64,000 nt of DNA. Source: Sparassis latifolia (lineage: Eukaryota > Basidiomycota > Agaricomycetes > Polyporales > Sparassidaceae). Positions 10,455-21,869 of this stretch are shown here, in pieces (position 1 is the first letter of the stretch; every line of letters begins with the position of its first letter). The notes beneath the pieces were generated by a model that did no database searches, was not told the origin of the DNA, and was given only the letters and a program-made list of their open reading frames with translations. The position numbers and the translations under genes were made by a program. The stretch covers positions 3,038,001 through 3,102,000 of the forward strand of contig CM031559.1 of the NCBI GenBank assembly GCA_018466975.1. Reading direction: 5' to 3'.

Positions 10455-11961
10455 ATGTGCGGCGACAGCAGCTGTGACTACCTACTGGATCCTCCGACTT
10501 ACCGCGATTTTCTCAACACCTACCTCCTTCCGAATAGACCTGTGATCATAGGCCCTTCCCTGGTATCGTCATGGAAAGCGCTTCGAGTGTGGGTTATTCG
10601 TGACAGGGAATACTCGTTATCCGCGGCCTCCGGTTTGCAGGCAGGTTCCAAGAGTACGGCTCGAACACGTATTGACTGGGACTACCTGTCGCGCGAGTAC
10701 GGTGACTGTGAAGTTATCGTAGCCGATTGCTCTACTCGCGAGTTCAGCGACCAGAAGCGAGAGATGATGCCCTTCCGCGAGGTGGTCGATCTATGGAAGT
10801 GCGGGAATGGAACCTCGCTGTACGTAAAGGACTGGCACCTCGCCAGAACCCTCCACCGAATGCATGCAGCGGAAAATTGCGAAACTTCCCTGCAGACGTT
10901 CTACACCATCCCGGAGGTTTTCCAGGACGACTGGATGAATTCGTACTATTCCGCCTGTACGGAGGATGACTTCCGTTTCGTTTACGTCGGTGCGGCCGGT
11001 ACATTCACACCGCTCCATCGCGACGTGTACGCGTCGTACTCCTGGTCTACGAATGTTTGTGGTCGCAAACGCTGGTGGCTTTTTCCGCCGGGACAGACAC
11101 CCTATCTACTCCGGAAAGGAGGCGAGGAGCATATGGAAACGGCGTATGATGTTCGAGACGTCGACAAGGATGTCTTTCCGCATTTTTCCCAAGCGCATCC
11201 AATCGTAATTGAGCAGAACGGTGGTGAAACCATCTTCGTGTGAGTTACATGGCCTCCAAACCAGATAGATCAACTCGTATTTCTACACTTTGACAGGCCA
11301 AGCGGCTGGTATCATCAGGTCCGTCATATGGCTTTCGTATCGTTCGGGCGCTCTGCTGACCTTCCTTTCAGGTAGAGAATCTGACGGACTGTATCTCCAT
11401 CAATCACAACTGGTGCAATTCGGTCAATCTGCCATCGCTCTACACTTCTATGTGTGCCAAAGTGACTGAAGTAGAACATGCGCTCGAAGACGTTCGCGAA
11501 CTCCTCGAGCATAACGCAGTTAGAGATGAGGAAGACGATGCACCGGAGCGCGAGTGGATCCGCATCGTGCAGGACGTCGTCGAGAAAGATGCGGGATGGA
11601 AGTAGGTACTCATCTTTAGGACACGTGAAGAGCTCATGGACCGTTTACACGCTATGGAGCAGTTGGATGACATTCTGGCGCATGGTGCTGCACGCGCTGA
11701 GGGCCTCGACTGGCCATCCAAGTCCTGAGGTCAGCGACCATCCTTTCTAGCCTATCACCGTCTAGCTCAAATTTGTTTGGCACTTTGACTCAGACATCTT
11801 CAATGTGGAAGATTGCTTCTGCCGATCTCACCCCTCCACTCGAATTTGTGAAACAGCGCATCAAACATTGTTATGATGACTTCTTACTTCGGGATCGGCG
11901 CGAATCAGTGCTGATGCAGGGGTTGGATGAAGTCGTGCGTGCAGTTGGAGAATTGCTTTGA
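10455..11961 (+). CDS. JMJD4: JmjC-domain 2-oxoglutarate dioxygenase, JMJD4 type
   Basis: Five exons join in phase (10455-11239, 11297-11318, 11372-11601, 11663-11729, 11794-11961), giving 423 residues. The N-terminus has the family opening YRDFLNTYLLPNRPVII, followed by a cupin/JmjC core with the metal site: His and Asp in PLHRDVY (about residue 190) and the distal His in SGWYHQ, encoded by a 22-nt microexon. A Lys/Arg patch (CGRKRWWLFPPG) follows the first metal ligands as in JMJD4. The C-terminal helices (WMTFWRMVLHAL; PLEFVKQRIKHCYDDFL) also match the family. JMJD4 enzymes are Fe(II)/2-oxoglutarate-dependent lysyl hydroxylases; the human one hydroxylates the translation termination factor eRF1. 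The last two introns are my reading of GTAGGT/GAGCAG and GTCAGC/ACTCAG; the last donor is weak. A hAT element lies 272 bp behind the stop. Confidence 0.82.
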
Positions 11962-12225
11962 TGACGGGGAGCCTCGAGGCGCGGGCCGGCAGACTTCGAT
12001 GTTGTTCCAATAGTGAGTTTCACGGCCTGTGGCCACTATTTCTAACTCAACAACTCCGTCTTTTCTAGCTTTTCGTTACCGTTACTGAATGGCTTTGCTG
12101 TGACACAGCTTGTGAACTAGCAGAACGCATACTCTTCGATCTTGTGCTCGTGCTCATCAACGATCTTGATTCCGGACTTCGTGCATCACGACACCGTCAG
12201 CAACTAAGCTCGTGAACTAGGGTGA
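11962..12225. other. Intergenic, target region of the hAT element
   Basis: 3' flank of the JmjC gene. The nonamer GTGAACTAG occurs at 12112-12120, 12212-12220 and again across the left junction of the hAT element (12228-12236). No gene. Confidence 0.6.
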
Positions 12226-15200
12226 TCGTGAACTAGTGTTGCGTAAGAAACTCAGAGCGTGTTATTAACGTTAGGTTATTAACAGGCTAGGTCCCATAGG
12301 TATTTGACACACTGTTTTTAACGTTTAAAACATGCTGTCACGTGACTTTTTCGGCGCGCTGTAGGCAGCAGATTTCTCAGTATCTGGAGTATCTAGAGGC
12401 CGCGATTTAGAACGCCCGAATGCCATTCTACTTGACGACCCCGTACGCTACCAGTGGAACTCCCAGTCTACATCCGAAGAGCCATTCCCTCCGGGAAGAC
12501 TATCCGAACCACCTTCGACTTTCTGCCTGTTCTCGTGTGCCGGTACATTTGGCGTCGGAGGATCGCTGACGAGCATGTCACGAAGATCCGATTGCGACAG
12601 GTCAATGTCTTCCTCCAACACAAAGACATTTGCGCGGCATTTCTCAAGCGCAGGTTCCCGAGGTTCATCGAGCCACGGCTTGGACTCCCCATCATCCATA
12701 TCACCATCCTCAGGAGTGACGGCTTTAGCAGTGGTCGTGGAGTGAGGATCATTTTTTACCTGCTTTTTGGTGTCGTCAAGCAATAGGCTATCAATATTGT
12801 AGAACTGAACACTCGGCCTGGGATTGGAGTTCGGGCGGACCTGGGAAATGAAATGATTATGGCTCCGTATACAAACCTTTTGTTCGGTACACACCCTCTT
12901 TGCAGATCGATAATATTGACGGACTTGAGCTTCCGAGACCATCATCGCAAGTTGCATGCGATTTCGGAGTGCCGGATTCATCCAAGTAAAGACGGAAGCG
13001 GTGCGCTCATCCGCCATTGAGTTCGGCACAACAGAATACAGCTTGACGGCGAGGACCTATTAATGTGTGAATGTGAGGACATCACGAGGGTTTTAAGAAT
13101 ACATACACTGAGAATATCAGCTTGAGGCATTGCCGCGAGGAATTGCCACCAGGACAAGACCGCTTGGCCCTCGCTCAGCGGAACACTGAATGGATAATGG
13201 CCCGATGCATAAGCGCGAAACTGTGACTGAAAACGAGCCTTCACCGTCGCGGAGTTCTTCCCCTTCAATACTAGGTGATCACCATGCTCGACCTCTGCTG
13301 CCAGTATTGAGCCGAGACAGTTGCCAACACGTTTGAAGATGTGGATGTTCTTGATTGCATTTACAGGACCGACAGAGTCTGCAGCTTGAGGAGGAACTTT
13401 AATGCTGAAGGCAAGTGGATTGGGATTTTTGAGGATCTTCGAGTTGACACGCCCTGGTATATAGGACAACTGAATGAATAAAAAATACCAGGTTTTGAAT
13501 GAATACCCACGGGGATCGAGATAAAAGGCAGCCAGATGCCCGTGTGTAGGGCCATCATCAAAGAGCTCCTTCCAACGAAAATTGAAGATCGCACGAATCT
13601 CACCCTTGACTTGGCTCGGAAATGCTGATGCGGGATCATCCAGAATCTGTTTCAGTGATGCCGCTATAGCGCACCAGAAAAGATATACATCTGCAGCCGT
13701 GGAGCTCGTCGCCTCGAGGCACAAGATTGTTTTGGCGAATGGAAGGCCAACAATGATGAGTTGATTTAACGACAATTCGAAGCTGATGCTGGCTGCTGTA
13801 TTAGGCATAAATAAATGATTTGTCTCCTATTTCAGAATCAATTCAGGGTCACTGATGGTACCGAGAGACAGGAAATTTGTTCGACACACCTCAATCACAA
13901 ATAGACCTTGTGAGCAAGCGTCTCTGAGTGCGGGTAGACAGCGGCGCATAGCGACTGCAGAAAGTACAATGGTAGCGAATCTGGTGTTGCCGATCTTCTC
14001 CAGCCCTCGACCGATGCCAAGCCTCTTGCACACCTTGCTGAGAGCATCGGATGCTTTGTCCGAGTGACTGAAGAATGTCAGTGTCCTGCACATGTCACTG
14101 ACAACCTGCTCAAAGAACGGCAACTGAGAGAGATCCTTCACGGCCAAGGCAGTATGATGGACAGGGTCTGGGAAGTTGATAATAGTCGGAATGGCTGTAC
14201 AGAGAAGACGACGGCAGGCTTTCGTATTTCCAGTACTGTCTGAAGATGCGCCGGAAAATCGAGTCCGACCAATCATGTCGATGACCTGGTGTGCAGCTTG
14301 AAAATGTGATTTAAGTCCACACGAACTACCGCTCACCTTCAAAAGTGTTTCATAGATCCACTCTGCCGAATGTATGAACCCATTCCCTGCGAATCCCTCG
14401 ATAAGAAATGTTCGGCGATCGGAGGTTGTGACATGCACTGTATAGAAAGACTCATGGCGACGATTTGCCCCACCATCATATGTGACGGTAAGGTTGATCT
14501 CGGTCCTCAAATATTGAAGTTGTAGCTGGCGTACGTTCTCCGCTTCTTGGGGGATGTGTGACTCCTCGAGTGTAGAACGCGAGGCCGGAGTATATCGTGG
14601 GTTTGCAATTTCGAACAAGGTCTTCCACTCAGAAGAATCAGCTACTGCAGGAGGAATACCATTGACACAAAAGAGCTTGACAATCATAAAGTCAAGGCGC
14701 GCCTTCAGCGCTATTTTGCCAGCATTTCCGAAATAAGTAATGGGCGAAGCCTGAGACCGTCCGACAGGCTCCTTGATTCCATGGAGTTGCCCTGATCCTG
14801 AGCTTGATATATCTGTTGTCACCTTCACATTGTGATCACTGTAAACCGGGTGTGCGGCAGGATCTACAATAGGCTTTGTGAGCAAAGCCTCTGCGGCATC
14901 AAGCCGCTCGACTCGTGCTCCTGGAGACCCATCACTACTGGCAAGGCTGGCTTCCGTTCTCAGCTGAGCAGGCAAGAACATACACCGGCTTGCATGCTTG
15001 AGTACGCGGCCCTTAGCTCTGCCGGCAATCTCCCAGGTACACTTCTTTCCAACACATTGATATCGAGCGGTCTTCCCCGACGCTATATTTGAATCAACCG
15101 CGCAAACAATCCTGTCCAAGATCTCTTCGCGGGGGCGACCTGTCTTTGCGACCAACAGTGGATGGATCGTGTTCTTGACGATTGATGCACTCTCAGGGTT

Positions 15201-17337
15201 AGGATCTTCCACGACGTCCTAGTTGTGATATTCAGAATTGATCTTCTACTATGACACAAGTACGTACCTCTGTCTTTCTTTTCTTTGAATGGGCTGATGA
15301 GAGAATGGCAGTGCCACTCTTCACTTCGTGCTCTGCGCCATTGAGCTTCTTGAAGAGTTTCTTTCCCAGGAGTATCTGATCCATAACGGTATCAGACAGC
15401 ACGCATGTACCGCGGATGTTCGGAGTACCGCTAATGGAGCTAGCTCGAGCGGGGGAAGCATCCGAGTGTGATCGCTTTCGTGAGTTGTTCACGTCCGTTA
15501 ATCGCAACTGACGTGATGCTACTACAGTGGATATTTCAGCCTTGGGTATGCTTGTAGTTTCATGTCTAGGTCCTGGGTTGTTCGATGCAATGGTGAGGCT
15601 CGCAGGAGCATTTAAAATGGATGTGATCGGAGCAATCTAGGTATAGTGCATGGTAAATTTGTGTGATCCAAGTACTCGATATTGAGGATAATACGAACCT
15701 GCTCTCGTGAGAACTTGATGATACCTAGGAGGGTCTTGATCCGCATGAGATCTACCATGTTGATTGCAATAAGGGGTGAATGGTCTGGCATGTAATAATG
15801 CTCGATGGCATTAAATGCAAGTAGTCCGCACAAATAGTTATCCATTTGACCCTGATTAGTGCATAGAAGCGGCTGGACTTGAAACTGTGCTGCTGTATAG
15901 AAATGCAGCCACCATCTCAAGAGATTGAGCAAGTCGTCAGGAATCAGGTCATGCTTGGGATCCCCATACAGGATCACTTTCGACACGAAGTCAATCACGA
16001 CCGCAACCCAATGAGAGTTATGGATGTTGAAGATGAAACCTATTGTTGAGTGAGTACCTGACACGAGACTCTGACCGTGGTCTTCGATCCATTGGGGAAG
16101 ACATGTCACCGATGGTGTCTGCCGATTCCTGTAAAGAACCTGCAGCTTCTGCGTAAAGCATGTGTTTTGGATGTTATGGCTGGCAGTGAGGGGACCCATC
16201 TTGTCTTGGACAAGGTCCAACATCATATCGATGTGAGACCCCTCAAACCAATCGCGCGAGAGGAATGTCGATAACAATGACAGGTGTGGTTCACCCCCGA
16301 ACCGTCTTAGTTTCTCGCCCCATGGCAAGTTGACAAGGAGCATTCGAGCTGTACCTGCCACAAGCTGGTCGGAAGGTGCCATTGAAGCGTACATTTGGGA
16401 GAGCCATTTCTCTGCTCGGAACCACCGCATGTAATCATCCTGCAAATGATGAACACGTCACCAGAATGTCAAGATCCACAATGGGAACTTTGAGGAGTGT
16501 CCAGGCTGTTCAGACTTCCGAAGATGATTATATTGCACAGATTTGCAACCGTCAAGCCACTCCCGTCCGACCATTTCAAGCAGACTGTCGACAACAGTCA
16601 ACAAAGGAATAGGTGCCTCTCGGAGAAGTGAAAGTTGAACAGCATCCGGCGGTGAGGATGAGAAGAATTGATATAGACCAGGATGATTCTCGTCAGAGGA
16701 GGGCTGCACAGCAGGAAGTCTACAGGCAAGAAAAGAGAGGACGGATATGGAAGAAATTGGCAGTAGAATTTCAACGCCTCCAGGAAGCCGAAGGGCCTCT
16801 GCTAAGGCTTCCTTGACATAGGCAGGGGATTTGTCAAAGTCCTTGTCGGTACCAATCCAAACCTTCTCAGAAAACATATGGGTAATGACAGTGGGCAGAT
16901 GGAATACTCAAGTCCGACATTTCCAAGATTTGTTGAAGATCCTCGATCACCCGTAACGAGGAGCAGAACTCGATCCAAAGCCCCCTGATGTGGTTAGAAA
17001 TATGGCCTATAGGCCTGGAGCAGAGCAGAGCCTGTATTTCCATGGTACAGTTACAATTACTCAACTCAAACAAAAGGACATGAAATATGAAGGGGAAGAG
17101 CGGCTTTCAAGTTGTAGCAGAGTGTCAGGTCTGACGGTAAATCGATGAGAGCTCGTGACAAATCCTGGTACACCTTAGAGACTGGCGTGGGCCTATTCGG
17201 GCCTATGGGGACTTATTGACCTTTTTGACATAGCCATTTGGACCTCATGTTTTTAACATGTTTTTAACATGTTAAAAACACGTTTAAAACATACATGTTT
17301 TAAACATGACAGTTTTACACGCAACACTATCGTGAAC
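12226..17337. mobile_element. Complete hAT-like DNA transposon with 8-bp target duplication
   Basis: The element runs 12234-17329 (5096 bp). The ends are inverted: left TAGTGTTGCGT.. AAACT, right its reverse complement ending ACGCAACACTA, imperfect over about 18 bp. Immediately outside lie identical octamers TCGTGAAC at 12226-12233 and 17330-17337, the 8-bp target-site duplication expected of hAT elements; TAGTG-type termini are also usual for hAT. Subterminal AT-rich palindromic repeats based on GTTTTTAAC and GTTTAAAACAT occur at 12315-12335 and densely at 17249-17308. A single minus-strand coding region fills the inside. Intact target duplication and long open exons argue for a recent insertion. 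Confidence 0.85.
12448..17043 (-). CDS. Ulp1-type protease domain fused to hAT transposase
   Basis: Reading the minus strand, an exon from the ATG at 17043 and the exon ending near 16550 give an N-terminal region without known motif. The exon 16442-15710 encodes a Ulp1/C48 cysteine-protease domain with all catalytic residues: His in NSHWVAV (about 16012), Asp in LYGDPKHD (about 15961), Gln and Cys in QGQMDNYLCG (Cys at 15830-15828). It splices in phase to a basic linker (about 15636-15270, ending KKRKTE) and then, again phase 0, to an exon starting DVVEDPNPES at about 15219. That exon has no upstream ATG of its own and opens with a BED-like Cys/His finger (YQCVGKKCTWEI..H..C), then hAT transposase core sequence; splices at 13853/13801 and 13099/13056 lead to the hAT dimerisation region (WWQFLAAMPQADIL ... 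VLAVKLYSVVPNSMADERTASVF). Stop at 12448. Phase continuity argues for one polypeptide of well over 1000 residues; two separate genes remain possible. The first junctions (near 16900 and 16550) are uncertain. Confidence 0.7.
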
Positions 17338-19900
17338 CGAACGAGCGTGACGCGACGCGACACGTAGTCACGTGATGATGCTAGTGAGCGTGACGACAGG
17401 AAGCAAGAGGCAGGTCTCAGAGCCACAGACGTTCTTGTCCGCATCTAACTCGGCAGTCGAGGTATCCACATAAGTTGAAGTTTGACTTTACGTGAGATAG
17501 CTCTTGTCCGGTCTGTAGAGAGCAAGATTACAAGCCATGTCCAAGCGAAATTTGAATGGTCTGCGTATGGCCCCTCAACTTCAACGTCTTGCAGACCAGA
17601 GCACTGAGGGTAAATTTTCTACCTACTAGTTACTTCCGGAGATTTAGCGATTGCACATCTATTTGGATTTTATTCGAGTCTGGTGCGCCTGTTTTGTTCT
17701 GCATTGTTTTCCAGAATGGAGCGCTGAGGTCCGTGTCTACCCTACCTTCTCGCAACCGTTTGGATATCTCTCTTCTGTAGTTTTTCTGCGACTACATGGG
17801 TTGTTGGAACACGGACATCATTTTCAGACTTTGATCTCAGGAATTGTTCCTGGTGATGAGCATGGAATCCATATCAGACTCGAATTGGCGGATGTTTCTA
17901 CAAGAGTTTCAGTGGATTGGGTTTTCCTACCTCTATGGATCGGAAGACCGAAGGACAAGTTTGGAGCCGTTGCTGCTGGCTCGCAGACGTGGGAAGAATG
18001 CCGCATCAGGGGACTCTCTTCGAAGGAAAATGTGTTCAAGTGTATCGAAGAGGACGGATTCCCCAAACCGAGTGTGAGGAGGCGTTGCTAAAGCGAAATG
18101 GTGCGTACGCTCTCCCAGATCTTTTGCACAGCACGCATTGCTGTCGTGACGCAGCTGCGCTGATTGCAACGTTGGGTTACGGTACGACAGCTGTCACTAC
18201 AGGTCATCTCCCTACAGTTATCACGCATGCACCATTCATACAAGCTAAGTTTCGAAGACTCGGATGCTCTCTGCGAGACAACTATTCCCCAGATGAAGCC
18301 GTGCATTTGCATTCCGCTGCGAATGCGGAAATGGACGATTTGCCAGGTCATCAAGCACTTCGAACGTTCCTCCTCCCATGCGTCCGTTGGTGTCACCGTC
18401 TGGGGATTTGCAGCCAATCTGCAGGCTCGACATGTATCGACCGACTCCTCGATTTAGGTTTGATTCATCTATTGTGCAAGCTGGATACGACTTCGAACTT
18501 TGGAGGGCCGACGTCCTTCCATTCGAAGTGAAATTCGGCGAAGGTTCGCTGCTGCCGTTGACCCACCCTCAAGCTTCAAATGCGTCCACCGGACTGCTCG
18601 ACTTGTGCGCACCTTGGTCGGTAATTATTTTTCTTAACGATCGTGCCTGGACGTTCATGTGCATCAATCTGCTTCAAGAACTAGCCCTAGAATAGAAGGC
18701 GATGTCCTACTTGTTGAGTGCCGATCTTGAATGCTGATTTCTTCCGTCTGAGCGTCTCAGGCGTCTCAACCTTGTCGTGCGCATAAGCATGAACCAATGC
18801 ACATTATGTTACATGTGCGACATCAAATTCGAAGTCCTTCCATCACACGTCAATATTACCATTGTCTGGCCGGCGATTGGCATCGACCGATGCAACGATA
18901 TATTTCCTATGTTCGGGTGAGGTATTACCTATAGACGTTGACTACTAACTGATGGTCTAGTTGATTGTGCGATGCCTACTTCAGAAGTCCTCGCTGCCAC
19001 CGCTGTTTGCTGAAAACATTGCTAGGACAAGAACACTGATGCTCCTTGGCAGATCGTCCAACGCGATAGTACGCATCAGCGCCTCAGCCCTACTCCAGCT
19101 GTTGAAGATACTCCACAGGACTTCCGTAATATGCATATTTGACGCCGCGCTGGAGTGGGATCTAAGTAATTTGACTACGGCTCTGGGCACTCATTGGTAC
19201 TAGATGAAACTTCCAACGCAGACAACGTGAGGCTTGAGCACAGGGCCCTAGCTCCTTGGGAGGGACGGGTAAACATGCGCTTTCATCTACACTGTACAGC
19301 GTGATTGACAGACCACTGATGTGCATGTGCTTTGATTGAGATGCGCAGCCAGCGGGATGAGGCCCGAGCTCACTCATAAGACACCTGGCAGTGGTTGGTC
19401 GGTCAAGTCTTCGATGCCCGTGGGTCGCTCGCACACAAGCAGAAAAAAAGTATCGCCTCTTTTACCACTCCGCGCGGCTTTTTCACAGATGCGCCTGGCA
19501 ACTCGCCAGTAACGAAACATGCTATGTCGGGCCTAGCCGGCCGTCGCACAGAATGACGTACCCCGGCAATACCCGACATCTTGAGAAGCTGTTGAAAATG
19601 GCAGTCGCGTGATAGACCGGCGACAGTTCCGGTCCTTCCGAGCTTCTGCCCAGTTGACAGAACAGGCGCTCTGCCGCCCTCCGCCCTCCCTCCCATATGC
19701 AGTCAAGAGGGCGGGACCCGCCTTTTTCCACAAAGAGATGTCACATTTCACCATAGTCACAATCCGACTTCGCCGTTCGACGTTCTTTCTACTTCATCAA
19801 CTGTCGACACTTCTTCCTGTTTTCGGGATCCTCATCTGTGCGCCGCGGGTCATGATTTTCCGCTAGTTTTCGGTCGGGAATTGGTGTTCTTCCCGTTGCA
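17338..19900. other. Decayed or unrecognised sequence
   Basis: Plus-strand frames at 17537-18091, 17917-18531 and 18378-18695 overlap one another in different frames. Some stretches read like protein (LELADVSTRVSVDWVFLPLW; MRPLVSPSGDLQPICRLDMY), but I cannot chain them into a gene and recognise no family. A smaller open stretch at 18961-19203 is equally anonymous. This looks like degenerated coding or repeat sequence beside the transposon. Confidence 0.4.
19852..19888 (+). repeat. Dispersed 37-bp repeat, copy 1
   Basis: A 37-nt string starting ATGATTTTCCGCTAG and ending GGGAATTGGTGTT occurs here and, identically and in the same orientation, at 28371-28407. The flanks differ. Here it lies just upstream of the duplicated-exon gene. 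Origin unknown. Confidence 0.85.
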
Positions 19901-19929
19901 ATGCTTACCCTCCTGAGCTAGTTACTGAC

Positions 19930-21869
19930 TCCAGCTCGCGCTCACCCCTATCAGCGGCGTATCTCGTCATCCGATACCTCGGAGCGCACCTTCAAAAACA
20001 CTCTCAAGCACGCTACTCAGCTGTACACATTTGAGGAATTCCCGATTCCTTCTTTGTTGCCTGTCGCGTAGTACGTGTGTTTCTCACCCCGTTCCTCGTC
20101 GATCATTGCTGTTCTTCGTATTGAGCTCACCCAAAATTCCACAGCCCGTGCGATTTGGATCGCACGCCTATACCTCTCCAGCATCTCAAGACTTACGCGA
20201 AGGAACACGACTGGTTGAGTAATATCATATGTTTCTGCACTCTGCGAGGCGGCGACAGCGCTCCTGTGAAAATTTTTGTTCCCTTCACCGGTGAGCACAT
20301 GGAGGACCCATGCCTGGGTTGTGCATCCTGGAAGCCCGGAAGGTCCGGTGGATGCTCATTCTTCGGTTGGTCATTATTCTCCTTCCCTTACATATTTTCA
20401 CTAACCATCTGCACCTAGTTAATGTCCGCCGGCTCGTCGACAATGCCAAATCTTGCAATGCGCCATTCAATCTCACGGCCTTCCCGAAGAAACAATTGCG
20501 TACGCATTTCGCCTCAATTTTTTTTTCGATCCGGGCTAATGTATTTACATGCAGAGTTGACACGTACTCCTCGCGCAAAGAAAGGTAAAGTATTCTGTAG
20601 TATTTCTGCGCGTTCTCACCAAATTCATTATTACAGATGTACACAAGCTTGAGTTGCCGGATTCCGACTCGCCACCAATTAAGTGCGAATCTCCGGAGCT
20701 CAGTCTGCAGTTCCCCGAGTCCCCCAATATCTATTCCTCCCCTTCTCGGCCTTCAACCTCCCCCCGTAGTATTTATGAGGACAGTGGGTATGGTTCGTCG
20801 CTCGATAGCCATCGTGCTGTTGAGCGACTTCTGATCGACCATTCTGCGAGTCGATTTGCAGAGGGTACCGGGACAGCACTCAAAAGTACGTCCATCATAC
20901 CTGCTGATCGAACGTTGTCTCTAATCACCTGCTGCAGATGCTACTGAGTCTCCCAACATCTATTCCTCCCCTTCTCGGCTTTCAACCTCCCCCCGTAGCA
21001 TTTACGAGCAAGGCGGGTATGGTTTGTCGCTCGATAGCCATCGTGCTGTTGAGCGACTTCTGATCGACCATTCTGCGAGTCGATTTGCAGAGGGTGCCGG
21101 GACAGCACTCGAAAGTATGTCCATCATACCCGCTGACTGAACGTTGTGTCTAATGATCTGCTGCAGATGCTACTCCAGGTTATGTCCATGATGCGGACCG
21201 TATCTGGTCTCCACCGCCGCGGCGTTTTGCATACCGACGTCTCCATGACCTCCCTCTCCCATCGGAGGATGACGTCGTGGCAACAATCCTTAAGCTCATC
21301 GACCATGACAGCCCTGGTGTGACGTACACCGACCTGATGTGTGTCTTGGGTGCATGCCGTGTCTGTGGGCTCTGCATGGGTCTTACGAGAATCCTCACTC
21401 ACCCATGCTCGGGGGATGCTGACAGTGCGTCTTCTCCTGCTGTGGCACTCCACCCCTTCGACACGTCTTCGGCGTTCTCCAGTGAGTCGTTCATGACTCT
21501 TGTGCCACCTTGCATTGACGAGCATTCACAGGTTCCATCCCTTCACTTGAGGATGTTGAGGACAAGAAGAGCCAGCCCATTGCTCAGCCGTTCCTTCCTC
21601 GAAACTCCTCGACGATGGGCTCCACGAGTTCATTTGCGATGTCTGCTGCCGGCACGCATTTCGCTGACATTTCCACTGACGTCTTTGGCCCCATCAGTCA
21701 GCACACACTTGTCGCGAGCGGGTCTGGTACCCATGTGGCTGGGTCTTCTTCTGCCGTGGCTGTGGATGTATGTATGCCCAGTGAGATTGTGAAGCGTGGT
21801 AGCACGATGCGTGATGTGAAGGGGAAGGGGAAGATGGTGGTGATAGATCTTACAGATGATGGATATTAG
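19930..21869 (+). CDS. Hypothetical protein with duplicated exon and C-terminal SUMO-interaction-like motif
   Basis: Not recognised. Exons join in phase from about 19930 (first exon and start codon undetermined) through 20091/20144, 20365/20420 and several short exons to the stop at 21869. The N-terminal part contains Cys pairs (CFC, PCLGC) followed by KPGRSGGCSFF, which resembles a GRF-type zinc finger but lacks its usual closing Trp after splicing. The middle is Ser/Pro-rich with two near-identical exons encoding SPNIYSSPSR ... ERLLIDHSASRFAEG. The next region (DVVATILKLIDHDSPGVTYTD) looks folded. The protein ends in KGKGKMVVIDLTDDGY: V-V-I-D-L-T followed by acidic residues is the classic form of a SUMO-interacting motif. 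Function is unknown; nuclear SUMO-dependent interaction is inference only. Confidence 0.6.
20717..21174 (+). repeat. Tandem duplication of an exon plus its intron, 229-bp period
   Basis: Bases 20717-20945 and 20946-21174 are direct tandem copies with a period of exactly 229 bp and about 90 percent identity by eye. Each copy holds one coding exon and the following intron, so the duplication is frame-neutral and both exons are usable. Confidence 0.85.

Noticed and set aside
11602..11619. An 18-nt GT-AG gap in the JMJD4-like gene that could be a mini-intron or a premature TAG
   Set aside because: A 61-nt intron with the same donor and an acceptor at 11662 gives the family-like sequence WMTFWRMVLHAL, so neither is needed.
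13582..15092. Plus-strand ORFs opposite the hAT transposase
   Set aside because: Antisense shadows; the minus strand carries the clear BED/hAT motifs.
12234..17329. Classification as a KDZ-type element because of the Ulp1 domain and 8-bp duplication
   Set aside because: The transposase core has the hAT C-terminal dimerisation pattern and TAGTG ends, and I see no CxC-type cysteine cluster typical of KDZ.
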